A DNA stretch of 39,543 nucleotides from DTU036 sp964346475 (GTDB lineage Bacteria; Bacillota; Clostridia; Peptostreptococcales; Acidaminobacteraceae), in assembly GCA_964346475.1 (NCBI GenBank), contig CAYFUM010000013.1:1-39543 (forward strand), written 5' to 3'. This document shows positions 7,970-16,201 of the stretch, in pieces (position 1 is the stretch's first letter; every line of letters starts with the position of its first letter). The notes below the pieces were generated by a model. The model saw only the letters and a list, made by a program, of their open reading frames with translations. It was not told the origin of the DNA and did no database searches. Position numbers and translations under genes: made by a program.

Positions 7970-8241
7970 GTCTAATACTGCCTTCTCAATCTCACTAAAT
8001 ATCTCTGTTTCCCACCAGGCACTTAGTAGAAAGATCCTCTGGGGACTCTCACCTAGCTTAAGGGCATCCACTGTGTGCATATTTAAACAATAGGCGCAGC
8101 CGTTAAGCTGGGAAGCTCTGATTTTAATTAGCTCCACCAGCCTGCTATCTATACTGGTTTTCTTAGCAAAAAACCTTCCATGGCTATTAGGTTATCCATT
8201 GCTTCGGGAACCAGCTCAAAAAAATCCATATTCTTTTTCAT
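7970..8241 (-). pseudogene. AhpD-like carboxymuconolactone decarboxylase family protein, frameshifted and truncated by gap
   Basis: Starting at ATG 8241 (GGAG upstream), the product begins MKKNMDFFELVPEAMDNLIA, as in AhpD-like proteins, then hits TAG shortly after. From about 8150 the homology continues in another frame: VELIKIRASQLNGCAYCLNM with the redox pair CxxC and the HT motif, then WWETEIFSEIEKAVLD. The switch falls in a run of six T on the coding strand (8168-8173); seven T would restore one frame. The C-terminal third is lost in the gap. It may be a real lesion or a homopolymer error at a weakly assembled contig end. The family includes peroxidase-reducing partners. Confidence 0.75.
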
Positions 8242-8317
8242 AGGCTACTCCTTCTTTCTATATAGTGTCTTTATACCTCTATTAGCCGTCTACAATCACG
8301 GGCTAGGGGGTGAGCCT

Positions 8318-8351
8318 AAAAAAAAAGAGCTAGCCTTTCGCCAGCTCTTTT
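8318..8351 (-). terminator. Terminator of the nhaC gene
   Basis: On the minus strand AAAAGAGCT / AGCTCTTTT, extended inward by GGC-GCT type pairs around a GAAAG loop, followed by a run of nine T. It begins six bases after the nhaC stop codon. Confidence 0.9.
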
Positions 8352-8356
8352 AATAA

Positions 8357-9838
8357 CTAGTCGCCCATGGCAACATTCTTTTTTAGTTTTACATCGGGCT
8401 CGGCAGGCATAGAGAATAGGGGAATAAACCTATCAAGTCCTGTAAGAGTAAGAATTAGAATGGATAGCACTGAAACCCAGGCCATGAAGTTGTATTTAAA
8501 AAAATCAATCCATACAAAGTTATGCAGAGGGAAGATAGTCGATGATATTCCTATAAAGAAGGACATATAAACATGCCAGGGAATGAGAACAGCTCCAAAG
8601 ACTCCTAGGGCATCGGAGAAGGTGGCGTTCCTTAACCTTAGTTTATACATATCCTCCTCACTGGCTATGACATTTTCATCGGTTAAATCCTTGATGATGG
8701 GTCCAATGGTTACTATCTGGGCCATCTCATCGGCCAGGGCTGCGTTACCTATAAGTGACAAAATTCCGTTGGCAAACATAAGTTGACGCACACTCTTGAC
8801 CATCTTGGAAATATTATCTGCCAGGGGTTTAAAGGCATGCATCTTGTTCATAATACCACCAAAGGCCCCAACCCACATCATCATTACAATGACCCAGGCT
8901 CCTGCGTCCTCAAAACCGTTGTAAACCAGATCTAAAAATCCTGTGGTAGAATCCACCGTCCCTGCTAGAAGACCAAGTAGATAGGCGGATATAAGACCTA
9001 ATCCAAGACAGGCTAGGGTTGGAACTCCAGCCACGGCTGCTATTAAAACTATAATAAGAGGTGTCACCATATATAGTGGCACTCCCTCCACAACCTGGTT
9101 GAGAAGCTCAACTGCTGCAGGTCTTTCAGTTTCCAGGTTGACCCAAACATCCTCAGGGATTTCAGAGATAGCTTCTGTGGCACTTCCTAGGGTTGCTGGA
9201 AAACCAAGGCTAACTGTAAAAAAAAGTATGGCTGCCAACACCAGGCTAAGTATGGACCAAATACCCTGGTGCCTTACCCTGTGAATTACCTCTACACCTT
9301 GAATTCCAGAGCTTACCACCGTTGTATCAGAAATAAGACCGATGTTATCACCAAAGCAGGATCCACCAGCTATAGCTGCAGCTGTTAGGGCTGGACTACC
9401 ACCAACGATATGGTTAAGCCAGAGAAAAATTGGAGCAGTGGCAGCAAAGGTGCCCCAGGATGTTCCCGTGGCAATTGAAAGTAAAGATGAGACGATGAAG
9501 GCTACCAGAGCAACGGTCCTTGCAGAAATGCCAAGGGATAGTGAGATATTAATAATAGCCGCTCCGACACCAGTTGCCATGAAAACTTCTGCCATAGCAT
9601 AGGCCAGCATTAGGATGAAAAAAACTAGTTGCATTTCCTTGACGTTGTTCACTGCCGCGTCCACGAGTTCTTGGAATTTTAATTTTTCAGTAATGTAAGC
9701 AATTATAGCTGCAAAGATTGTAGCTATAGGTGCAATTATAAGTATGTCGAGTTCGAACCAGCCAAGAAATCCTATGTTACTAATCATCATCATTCCAGCT
9801 AATAGAATTACGGGTGAAAGTTTAATAAGTGCAAACAT
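8357..9838 (-). CDS. NhaC-family Na+/H+ antiporter
   Basis: 493 residues with about a dozen hydrophobic segments. Family motifs are LSIATGTSWGTFAATAPI and AIAGGSCFGDNIGLISDTTV, with charged and polar residues inside helices as expected for sodium and proton exchange at the membrane. Members of this family also exchange organic or amino acids for sodium, so the substrate is open. Start: AGGAGG 5 nt before ATG. It has its own promoter with an overlapping dyad (9860-9904) and its own terminator, so it is probably transcribed alone. Confidence 0.88.
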   Translation of the reverse strand: MFALIKLSPVILLAGMMMISNIGFLGWFELDILIIAPIATIFAAIIAYITEKLKFQELVDAAVNNVKEMQLVFFILMLAYAMAEVFMATGVGAAIINISLSLGISARTVALVAFIVSSLLSIATGTSWGTFAATAPIFLWLNHIVGGSPALTAAAIAGGSCFGDNIGLISDTTVVSSGIQGVEVIHRVRHQGIWSILSLVLAAILFFTVSLGFPATLGSATEAISEIPEDVWVNLETERPAAVELLNQVVEGVPLYMVTPLIIVLIAAVAGVPTLACLGLGLISAYLLGLLAGTVDSTTGFLDLVYNGFEDAGAWVIVMMMWVGAFGGIMNKMHAFKPLADNISKMVKSVRQLMFANGILSLIGNAALADEMAQIVTIGPIIKDLTDENVIASEEDMYKLRLRNATFSDALGVFGAVLIPWHVYMSFFIGISSTIFPLHNFVWIDFFKYNFMAWVSVLSILILTLTGLDRFIPLFSMPAEPDVKLKKNVAMGD

Positions 9839-9859
9839 AATTCCTCCTTTTCAACTATG

Positions 9860-9878
9860 TAATTGATTGATTCAATTA
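9860..9878. promoter_or_regulatory. Candidate operator dyad over the nhaC -10 box
   Basis: Perfect 7-5-7 inverted repeat TAATTGA-TTGAT-TCAATTA overlapping the TATAAT box, where a bound repressor would block the polymerase. The AT-rich setting makes chance possible. It resembles but does not match an FNR box. Confidence 0.4.
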
Positions 9879-9904
9879 TATCATTAAAAGGATACAATTA
9901 GCAA
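9875..9904 (-). promoter_or_regulatory. Likely sigma-A promoter of nhaC
   Basis: On the minus strand TTGCTA, 18 nt, then a perfect TATAAT (9875-9880). The start site would be about 30 nt upstream of the nhaC ATG. Nothing else nearby scores as well by eye. Confidence 0.5.
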
Positions 9905-9989
9905 TTTAAATTATTTTCTTCAGACAATTACTCCTCTTTTCCATCCCTCCTAACTCATCAGCAAATTGAAAAAAACTCTACACTCTATC

Positions 9990-10670
9990 CTACTTGAGCA
10001 TTTTTTTAAGCTCTCTCCACTGGGGTAGATAGCTGTCCATTAGAGCGTAGAACCTTTTATTATGACCCCTTTCTATCAGGTGGAGCATTTCATGGACTAG
10101 GACATATTCAATAAGCTTCTGGTCTTTCTTAATAAGTTCTAGGTTGATCCAGATTCTCCTTTCTCTGACATTGCAACTGCCCCAGCGGGTCTTCATCTTT
10201 CTAATCCTAATCTCTTCTACCCTTAGACCCAGTTTTTCCTCCCATTTTTCCACAAGGGATTGGAGAAGAATTTTAAGCTCCTCCCTATAAAATGCCTCCA
10301 GAGCTGTCTTGTTTTTCTCTCCACTACTCTTCTCACCTAGATTCAAATATATCCCCCCATCTCTAAGCTCTACAGGTCTCCTTAGATCCTTTTTACCTGA
10401 TTTAAGAAGATATGATTTGCCAAGAAATTTATGGCACTCTCCAGGAAGAAATTTAAGTTCTTCTTTCATCTCCCCGAGTGAAGCTCTATCAAGATGACCC
10501 TCTATCCAGCTTATCTTTGATTCCAGGAAGGCCACTATATCTTCTTTTTTAGTATCAAGAGGAGCTGATACATAAAGTCGTCCCTGGGCGGGATAGACCC
10601 TTAAGTTGATATTTTTAATCCTTTTTCTCTCCAGTTCAAAGTAATGTCCCGCTATAACAATATAGTCCAC
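9990..10670 (-). CDS. YgjP-like zinc metallopeptidase (DUF45/M48 type)
   Basis: 226 residues. The C-terminus holds the zinc site VHEMLHLIERGHNKRF (H193, E194, H197, H203), and a conserved basic segment IRKMKTRWGSCNVRERRIWI precedes it, as in YgjP. The N-terminal part is beta-rich. Predicted cytoplasmic metal-dependent hydrolase of unknown substrate. The start is GTG at 10670 with AAGGAG 6 nt upstream. It is divergent from thyX, and a TATAAT on its strand lies at 10725-10730. Confidence 0.88.
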   Translation of the reverse strand: MDYIVIAGHYFELERKRIKNINLRVYPAQGRLYVSAPLDTKKEDIVAFLESKISWIEGHLDRASLGEMKEELKFLPGECHKFLGKSYLLKSGKKDLRRPVELRDGGIYLNLGEKSSGEKNKTALEAFYREELKILLQSLVEKWEEKLGLRVEEIRIRKMKTRWGSCNVRERRIWINLELIKKDQKLIEYVLVHEMLHLIERGHNKRFYALMDSYLPQWRELKKMLK

Positions 10671-10851
10671 ATTTTGCTCCTTTAGCCTATCTAGGCCTTT
10701 TAAGACAAACTCTTAAGTTTTTTTATTATACTCCATCTATAGCTACACTTACTTAACCAAGTTTTATTTGCCCTGGATATTTTAAAATTACTTTATCTTC
10801 AAAGGCCCTCACTGGGGTATAAGGGTAGCAAAGAGAATAAAGGAGTGCGTT

Positions 10852-11553
10852 ATGAATATGATTAAAGTACTGGACCAAGGCTATGTGAGGCTGGTTGATA
10901 GCCTGGGGTCTGATTTGACCATCGCCAACGCTGCCAGGGTTTCCTATGCCAAGGAATCCAAGGAGCTCAGTGACAGGGACAAAAGGCTAATTGACTTTCT
11001 GGCCAGAGAAGACCACACCTCCCCCTTTAGACATGCTGTCCTGCAATTTGAGATCTACGCTCCCCTTATGGTAGCCCGGCAGTGGTGGAAGTATATTGTT
11101 GGCTCTTCCCACCAGGAAGCCATTGGGGATCCCCTAAATGCCTGGAATGAGTCATCAAGAAGGTATATCACAGAGGACCCTGTCTTTTATATCCCCGAAA
11201 AAGACCAGTGGAGGAGTATTCCTGAAAATTCAAAGCAAGGAAGTGGCCAGCCCATTGAATGGGAATTGGGAGAGAAACATACTAAAAGACTTATGGAGCT
11301 AGCCGAGCAGGGGCTAAAACTCTATGAAGAGGCCATGGAAGATGGTATCTGTGCTGAACAGGCCAGGCTTTTTCTTCCAGCCTACGGTATGTATGTGCGT
11401 TGGTACTGGACTGCCTCCTTGCAATCTGTAGCCCACTTTATCCAGCAAAGGATAGCCTCGGATGCACAAAAGGAAATCCAGGACTATGCCAAGGCCGTTT
11501 TAGACCTAGCAAAGCAGGCCTATCCAGTGGCTTTAGAATCGCTCTTTAAATAA
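10852..11553 (+). CDS. thyX: FAD-dependent thymidylate synthase ThyX
   Basis: 233 residues. It makes dTMP from dUMP with methylenetetrahydrofolate and FAD. Family features: ANAARVSYAKESKELS near the N-terminus, REDHTSPFRHAVLQFEIYAP, VARQWWKYIVGS, WNESSRRYI (S102, R104, Y105) and the C-terminal QSVAHFIQQRIASDAQ. The usual RHR triad after QWW is replaced by K80-Y81-I82, and there is a longer loop (residues 87-97) before the serine. Start: AAGGAG 6 nt before ATG. No thyA is visible in this window. Confidence 0.9.
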   Translation: MNMIKVLDQGYVRLVDSLGSDLTIANAARVSYAKESKELSDRDKRLIDFLAREDHTSPFRHAVLQFEIYAPLMVARQWWKYIVGSSHQEAIGDPLNAWNESSRRYITEDPVFYIPEKDQWRSIPENSKQGSGQPIEWELGEKHTKRLMELAEQGLKLYEEAMEDGICAEQARLFLPAYGMYVRWYWTASLQSVAHFIQQRIASDAQKEIQDYAKAVLDLAKQAYPVALESLFK

Positions 11554-11557
11554 ACTT

Positions 11558-11584
11558 AGAGGGACTGTAACCAGTCCCTCTTTT
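11558..11584. terminator. Terminator between thyX and the SLC13 gene
   Basis: Perfect 10-bp stem AGAGGGACTG / CAGTCCCTCT with loop TAAC, then TTT on the plus strand. It lies four bases after the thyX stop, between convergent genes. Confidence 0.85.
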
Positions 11585-11587
11585 AAT

Positions 11588-12859
11588 TTATATAAGTCCT
11601 AAAAATTGCCACCAGGGGAAATAGAAAAGAAAAAGGGCAACAAAGGTTATTAGACCGGTAATGAGTCCTAGTTTTATCACTGGTTTATTGCCATAAAAGC
11701 TATTTCCAAGACCCACAGAAATCAGGGCGTGGTGGATTGGCAGAATATAATGGTTAGCCATGGAGCTAAAGAGTATCAGGCTTATAACAAGGGGGCTTAC
11801 CACTCCCTTTGTCAGGACATAGAAACTGGGTATTGCCACAGAAAGGGAAGTGGTAACACTGCCTAGCACCATATGGACTAGCATTGCGATAACCATCATG
11901 GTAAATAAAAATCCATAGGAAAGCTCTCCTGGCAAGGCCAGGGAAAAACTATCCATAAGTCCCTGGGCGATGCCGCTACCCATCATGACATTACCTATGG
12001 AAAAAGCAGCAGTTAAAAAGATTAGCAGCTCTGGATTTAGTGACTTGAGATCTGAGACCTCCAGAACCTTTCTGCTATACATGAGGATTATCCCAGCCAG
12101 TAAAAAATATACCCCCCCAATTCCATGAAGGCCTTCGGTCATCCAAAGGAGGGTTGTAGCTAAAATAATAAGAAGATTAAAGCCATCCCCCCTGGAAAGA
12201 CCTGGCTTTTCTTTTAGCTCCTTACCTAGATCCAGGTCAGAAAACTCCCTTTTAAAAATAAATATAAGTGCAAGATATATGAGTATGAGGAGTCCTAGGC
12301 CAGGAAGGGTTAGAAATTTTATCCACTGGAGATTTGTAATTTCTAATCCGCTTATCATAATCATGGCCCTGTTTAGTATAATATCAGCCTCTTTAAACAT
12401 GGTGTTTATTACAGCACTAAAGGCAAAAAGAGAAAACAAGAGGGCTTCTTTAGATTTCTCACCCAAGCCTAGCTCCTCAAAATACTTTTTATAGACCAGG
12501 GCTATGAGGATGGCTCTGGAAAAGGGCTGGGGTATTATAAAGGACAGGATAAGAATTACAAAAATCATGAAGAGTAAAAACTGGTGGATGTTAGAAGAGT
12601 ATTTACCTATCAGAGGTTCAAAGAGTTTTTCTGTTAGACCTGTATTAACTATACCTTGAGAAAAAACAAAGGACAGGGCAATTACAGAAAAACTAGGTGA
12701 AAGGGGGAAGCTAAAAACCTTCTCCAGGGGTGTGTTTCCAAAAATAGCAAAAACAAAAAGGAGAAAAATCGAAGAGATGGATTTTCTTGTCCTTCCCCTG
12801 GTCCAGGAGATGAGGGTTAAAAGCAGAGAAACAAGTACAATTATTTGGTTAGTCTTCAT
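11588..12859 (-). CDS. SLC13/DASS-type anion permease
   Basis: 423 residues with roughly 11-12 hydrophobic segments and almost no soluble loop except near residues 205-225. GSVTTSLSVAIPSFYVL resembles the conserved serine-threonine transport motif of the divalent anion:sodium symporter group, and NTMFKEADIIL lies where the first copy is found. Likely substrates are di- or tricarboxylates or sulfate; the sequence alone does not choose. Start: AAGGAAG about 5 nt before ATG. A GC-rich hairpin lies about 24 nt upstream of the start. Confidence 0.7.
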   Translation of the reverse strand: MKTNQIIVLVSLLLTLISWTRGRTRKSISSIFLLFVFAIFGNTPLEKVFSFPLSPSFSVIALSFVFSQGIVNTGLTEKLFEPLIGKYSSNIHQFLLFMIFVILILSFIIPQPFSRAILIALVYKKYFEELGLGEKSKEALLFSLFAFSAVINTMFKEADIILNRAMIMISGLEITNLQWIKFLTLPGLGLLILIYLALIFIFKREFSDLDLGKELKEKPGLSRGDGFNLLIILATTLLWMTEGLHGIGGVYFLLAGIILMYSRKVLEVSDLKSLNPELLIFLTAAFSIGNVMMGSGIAQGLMDSFSLALPGELSYGFLFTMMVIAMLVHMVLGSVTTSLSVAIPSFYVLTKGVVSPLVISLILFSSMANHYILPIHHALISVGLGNSFYGNKPVIKLGLITGLITFVALFLFYFPWWQFLGLI

Positions 12860-12882
12860 AGCTCTTCCTTTACAATAATAAT

Positions 12883-12901
12883 AAGAGCCCCAGGGGCCCT
12901 T
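12883..12901 (-). promoter_or_regulatory. Hairpin in the leader of the SLC13 gene
   Basis: On the minus strand AAGGGCCC-CTG-GGGCTCTT, an 8-bp stem with one G-U pair, followed by TATTATTATTG instead of a clean T-run. It could end transcripts from the PepSY gene upstream or act as an attenuator for the permease. Confidence 0.4.
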
Positions 12902-13033
12902 AAAAATCTTCTTAGGACTATTCTATATCATTTTCCTCCATTAGCCTAGGAATAATCTTCTAAAAAGAATAATTAATTTACAACAGAATCTATATTTTTA
13001 TCCCTGTGGCTTTGATCAGCATAAAACTTGAAT

Positions 13034-13059
13034 GGAGAGCTCTAATTAAGGAGCTCCCC
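13034..13059 (-). terminator. Possible terminator overlapping the PepSY stop codon
   Basis: On the minus strand GGGGAGCTC / GAGCTCTCC with an 8-nt loop holding the TAG stop, then CAAGTTTTATG. The stem is strong but the T-run is short, so termination may be partial. Confidence 0.45.
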
Positions 13060-13671
13060 ACTTTCATAGTTATATTTAAATTTGACCCTGCTGCCCTCAC
13101 TATTTTTTACTTCTAGCTGGAATTTTATATAACCTCTTTTGGCTTCAAGTTCCCACTCATCCAGCCAAAAGCCAGGTCCAAGCTTCTCAAAGGCATCCTC
13201 GAGGTAATCATCAATGGGGCTTAAATCCAGCTTTCTTAAATCTCCCCTTTGCTCCTCATCCTTTTCCACATCCCTATCCAAAATCTCACCACTGGCCCCA
13301 TCTATCTTAAGTTCATACTGGCTAGTGCCCTCATGGCCCTCAAATTCATATTGGTAGCCAGAGCTTTTTCTCTCAAGCTTTATTTCATTTATACTAGCCT
13401 GGGGAAATTCCTTTTTAAAAATCTCCACTGCCTCCTGGGCTGAAATTCTAACCTCTTCATAGAGCCTTTCCAGTGGGGCAAGCTCTCCATCCTTCTGGGC
13501 TACTTCTACCACTGGCTCCTCCTTATTATCAGCTAAGTCTTTAACCTCCTCCCCTGCTCCTTGAAGATTTTCCCTGGTCTCTTCACTGCTGCTAGATGGA
13601 CTTTCTCCACAGGAAGAGAGGACAAGTAAAAGAGCAAGTAAAATCCATAGACCTGTCCCAAATTTTTTCAT
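13042..13671 (-). CDS. PepSY-domain lipoprotein
   Basis: 209 residues. A signal peptide ends at the lipobox LSSC (C21), so the mature protein should be lipid-anchored on the outer surface. A serine- and glutamate-rich linker follows (to about 65). The segment from ISAQEAVEIFKKEFPQASIN through YELKIDGASGEILDRDVEK is a PepSY domain, and a second, weaker PepSY-like repeat occupies the C-terminus (FKYNYESGELLN). PepSY domains are proposed inhibitors or chaperones of proteases. Start: GGGGGGAG about 4 nt before ATG. Confidence 0.85.
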   Translation of the reverse strand: MKKFGTGLWILLALLLVLSSCGESPSSSSEETRENLQGAGEEVKDLADNKEEPVVEVAQKDGELAPLERLYEEVRISAQEAVEIFKKEFPQASINEIKLERKSSGYQYEFEGHEGTSQYELKIDGASGEILDRDVEKDEEQRGDLRKLDLSPIDDYLEDAFEKLGPGFWLDEWELEAKRGYIKFQLEVKNSEGSRVKFKYNYESGELLN

Positions 13672-13850
13672 GGGCTCCCCCCTTTCAAGTCCTTGCTATA
13701 TAATAGATTTACCCCCTAGATTTCCCGGAAAAACTTTTTTTATTAGTTGTCTTTTAGCTTGGTGGAATGTCTTGAGTTTTAATTGAGCAAGGATACTCAA
13801 GCTAGAGAAATATAGGAAAAAATTCTAAAGACAGGTAAGGAATAAGGCCA

Positions 13851-14624
13851 ATGAAAAATTTAAATCTACTTTATTTTAGTGCAACAGGAACTACAGAAAA
13901 AATCTCAAAAACCCTTGCCTCTTTACTGGCAAGGGATGTCACTATCCATGATATTACTATGACTAGCGCTAGAAAAACTACACCTGTCTTTTCTAGGGAG
14001 GACCTTCTTTTAGTGGCTCTTCCTGTTTACGCCGGCAGAGTTCCCGATTTTCTTGGAAGCTATCTTAGAAGGATAAGGGGCGATAAGACACCTGCAATCC
14101 TACTCATTGTCTATGGTAATCGCAGCTATGATGACGCCCTAGGTGAGCTCAGAGATATCCTTGAAGACAGAGGCTTTATCACCCTTGCAGCAGCAGCCTT
14201 TATAGGCGAACACTCCTATACAAAGGAGGTGGCTAGCGGCAGGCCAGATGGGGAGGATCTTAGCTTAATTAGGCTCTTTGCCGATAGGATAAGTGATAAG
14301 CTAGCAGACAAGGGACCAAATGATAAGCTCCTCCTGCCAGGAAACCAGCCCTATAGAGAGCCTATGGCCTACAACACCATCCCTATTGAGACCCTGGATA
14401 GCTGCGTAGATTGTGGTCTATGTTCCACAAGCTGTCCCCGGGAAGCACTGAGTAGACTTAATAACAGGGATTTGGACCTGGATAGGTGTATCAAGTGCTG
14501 CAGGTGTATAAAAAACTGTCCACAAAATGCCAAGACAATCAGCCACCCTGATCACCTAGATTTTCTGGATAAATTTATTAAAACCTATGGCTCAATAAGA
14601 AGAGAGCCAGAATTTTTTATCTAA
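13851..14624 (+). CDS. EFR1-family flavodoxin/ferredoxin fusion
   Basis: 257 residues. The N-terminal flavodoxin domain starts with the FMN-phosphate loop YFSATGTTEKISK and continues with ALPVYAGRVPDFLGSYLR and VYGNRSYDDAL. The C-terminus carries two 4Fe-4S motifs, CVDCGLCSTSCP (C185, 188, 191, 195) and CIKCCRCIKNCP (C213, 216, 219, 223). This domain order defines EFR1-type electron carriers of strict anaerobes; the redox partner is not known. The ribosome site is weak (AAGGAATAAGG upstream of ATG). Confidence 0.9.
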   Translation: MKNLNLLYFSATGTTEKISKTLASLLARDVTIHDITMTSARKTTPVFSREDLLLVALPVYAGRVPDFLGSYLRRIRGDKTPAILLIVYGNRSYDDALGELRDILEDRGFITLAAAAFIGEHSYTKEVASGRPDGEDLSLIRLFADRISDKLADKGPNDKLLLPGNQPYREPMAYNTIPIETLDSCVDCGLCSTSCPREALSRLNNRDLDLDRCIKCCRCIKNCPQNAKTISHPDHLDFLDKFIKTYGSIRREPEFFI

Positions 14625-14635
14625 CCTTAAAATAA

Positions 14636-14668
14636 AAAGACAGGGCTGGTTTTTCCAGTCCTGTCTTT
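14636..14668. terminator. Terminator between EFR1 and SLC1 genes
   Basis: 14-bp stem AAAGACAGGGCTGG / CCAGTCCTGTCTTT with one G-T pair and loop TTTTT, set between convergent genes. Confidence 0.85.
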
Positions 14669-14682
14669 AACTAACTATTAGA

Positions 14683-15858
14683 TTAGGAAGTTGAGACTTC
14701 CTCCTTAGAAACCTTATTCATTATCATGGCTATAGCAGCATCACCTGTAATGTTACAAGCGGTACCAAAGCTGTCCTGGGCCACATAGAGGGCTATCATA
14801 AGTGAGAGCATGGCCTGGGGAAAGCCCAGCATTGTCTCTAGTAGTCCAAGGGCTGCAATAACTGCTCCACCTGGAACACCTGGAGCCGCTACCATGGTGA
14901 TACCCAGCATTAGAATAAAGGGGAAGTAGAGGCCAAAACTGGAATCCATACCGTTTAGCATCATTACTGCCAGGGATGATCCCACCAGGGTAATAGTACT
15001 TCCCGATAGGTGAATAGTTGCACAAAGGGGAATTACAAACTCTGCTATCTCATCTCTTACCCCATTAAGCTTGGTCTGCCTTAGGGTTACAGGTATAGTA
15101 GCTGCAGAGGACTGGGTCCCAATAGCTGTTAGATAGGCTGGAATCATATTTTTTATGGACCTCAGTGGGTTTTGTCCTGAAATAGCTCCCGCCACTGTAA
15201 ACTGAATTAAAATTACAGTAAAGTGAAGGAGAATTATTACCACAAAGACCTTGGCAAAAACCGATAGGATTGTAGCCACCTGACCTGCATAGGTCATGTT
15301 GGCAAATATACCGAAAATATGGAAGGGCAGCAGGGGAATTATGATCTTGCTGATTACCAGTTCAATTATTTCTTGGAACTCACCTACTACTTTTTTTAGT
15401 CCGTCGCCTTTAATAGAGGCCATTCCCAGACCCAGTGTAAAGGCAATTAAAAGGGCTGTCATGACACCAAAGATCGGGGGCATATCTATTGTGAAAAAAC
15501 CATCCACAAGCCCTGCCTCAGGGTCCAAGGAATCAACAACTAGACTTCCTATTTCAAGGAATTTGGGGAATATCAGTGATGATGTGAAATAGGAAAGAGA
15601 ACCTGCAAAAATAGTTGAGCCATAGGCTATACCAGTGGTAATAGCCAGGAGCCTTCCAGCACCAAGACCAAGTTCACCTATACCAGGTGCTACAAAACCT
15701 ATAATGATTAGGGGAATTGCAAATTCCAAAAAATTGCCAAAAAGACTATTAAAGGTAGCAGCCAGAGCCACCACACCTCTTAGGGCCACCATGCCAACTA
15801 TAATACCTAAAATAATTGCAATTATAAGCTTTGGCAGGAGCCCTATTTTTTTCTTAAT
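14683..15858 (-). CDS. Dicarboxylate/amino acid:cation symporter (SLC1/DAACS), ATT start
   Basis: 391 residues from ATT. The family core is clear: the serine-rich re-entrant loop GTQSSAATIPVTLRQ, the segment PLCATIHLSGSTITLV, and the C-terminal substrate site with QDSFGTACNITGDAAIAMIM. It imports glutamate, aspartate, neutral amino acids or dicarboxylates with sodium or protons. The first ATG in frame (15792) would remove the first membrane helix. The upstream codons read KKKIGLLPKLIIAIILGIIV, the normal SLC1 N-terminus, and AGGAGG at 15866-15871 sits 7 nt before ATT at 15856-15858. AUU initiation is therefore the best reading. Confidence 0.85.
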   Translation of the reverse strand: MKKKIGLLPKLIIAIILGIIVGMVALRGVVALAATFNSLFGNFLEFAIPLIIIGFVAPGIGELGLGAGRLLAITTGIAYGSTIFAGSLSYFTSSLIFPKFLEIGSLVVDSLDPEAGLVDGFFTIDMPPIFGVMTALLIAFTLGLGMASIKGDGLKKVVGEFQEIIELVISKIIIPLLPFHIFGIFANMTYAGQVATILSVFAKVFVVIILLHFTVILIQFTVAGAISGQNPLRSIKNMIPAYLTAIGTQSSAATIPVTLRQTKLNGVRDEIAEFVIPLCATIHLSGSTITLVGSSLAVMMLNGMDSSFGLYFPFILMLGITMVAAPGVPGGAVIAALGLLETMLGFPQAMLSLMIALYVAQDSFGTACNITGDAAIAMIMNKVSKEEVSTS

Positions 15859-16201
15859 TCTATAACCTCCTTAGAATTTATATGACAGATAGGGCCATTA
15901 TACCCTGGAAAAAAAGGCATCTTTTTTCCTTTTCGACAGAATTATATAATAGATTGGTTTTTATTTGACTTATTGCTTAAAATATAACAACTATTATCCT
16001 CAGGCTAGGGGCTATTAGTTTCCTCGCTCTAAGGCCTTGGTCCCCCTTTAAGAAATATTGAATCTATAATTATCTAGTCCCTATTAAACAAAAGACCCAG
16101 ACAGCCTACTTTACATGTAATTTGACCTAGAGGCTAACCCAGCTAGTCAGGCCAATAAAAAAGCCTGGATAAGGGAAACTTGTCCAGACCTTTTTTAGAA
16201 T
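15859..16201. other. Intergenic region upstream of the SLC1 gene
   Basis: 343 bases without a convincing gene. On the minus strand it holds the GGAGG of the SLC1 gene, a TATAAT (15897-15902), a hairpin GGAAAAAA / TTTTTTCC with a 7-nt loop just upstream (about 15906-15929), and a second TATAAT-like box in an AT-rich stretch near 15945-15950. No good -35 box is spaced for either. The left end is the terminator of the dioxygenase gene. Nothing recognisable lies between about 15980 and 16150. Confidence 0.5.
16157..16196. terminator. Terminator after the CatE-like gene
   Basis: Stem CTGGATAA / TTGTCCAG with one wobble pair and a GGGAAAC loop, flanked by A6 and T6, so it can work on either strand. 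It starts six bases beyond the stop of the minus-strand dioxygenase gene. Confidence 0.8.

Noticed and set aside
6206..8137. A single 643-residue open frame through the N run, apparently AhpD fused to RocB
   Set aside because: The join is only the 100-N placeholder. RocB has its own ATG at 7867 and full family length, so these are two genes.
10699..10717. Imperfect 7-5-7 dyad TTTAAGA / TCTTAAG between ygjP and thyX
   Set aside because: One mismatch in AT-rich DNA with no convincing promoter around it; too weak to list as an operator.
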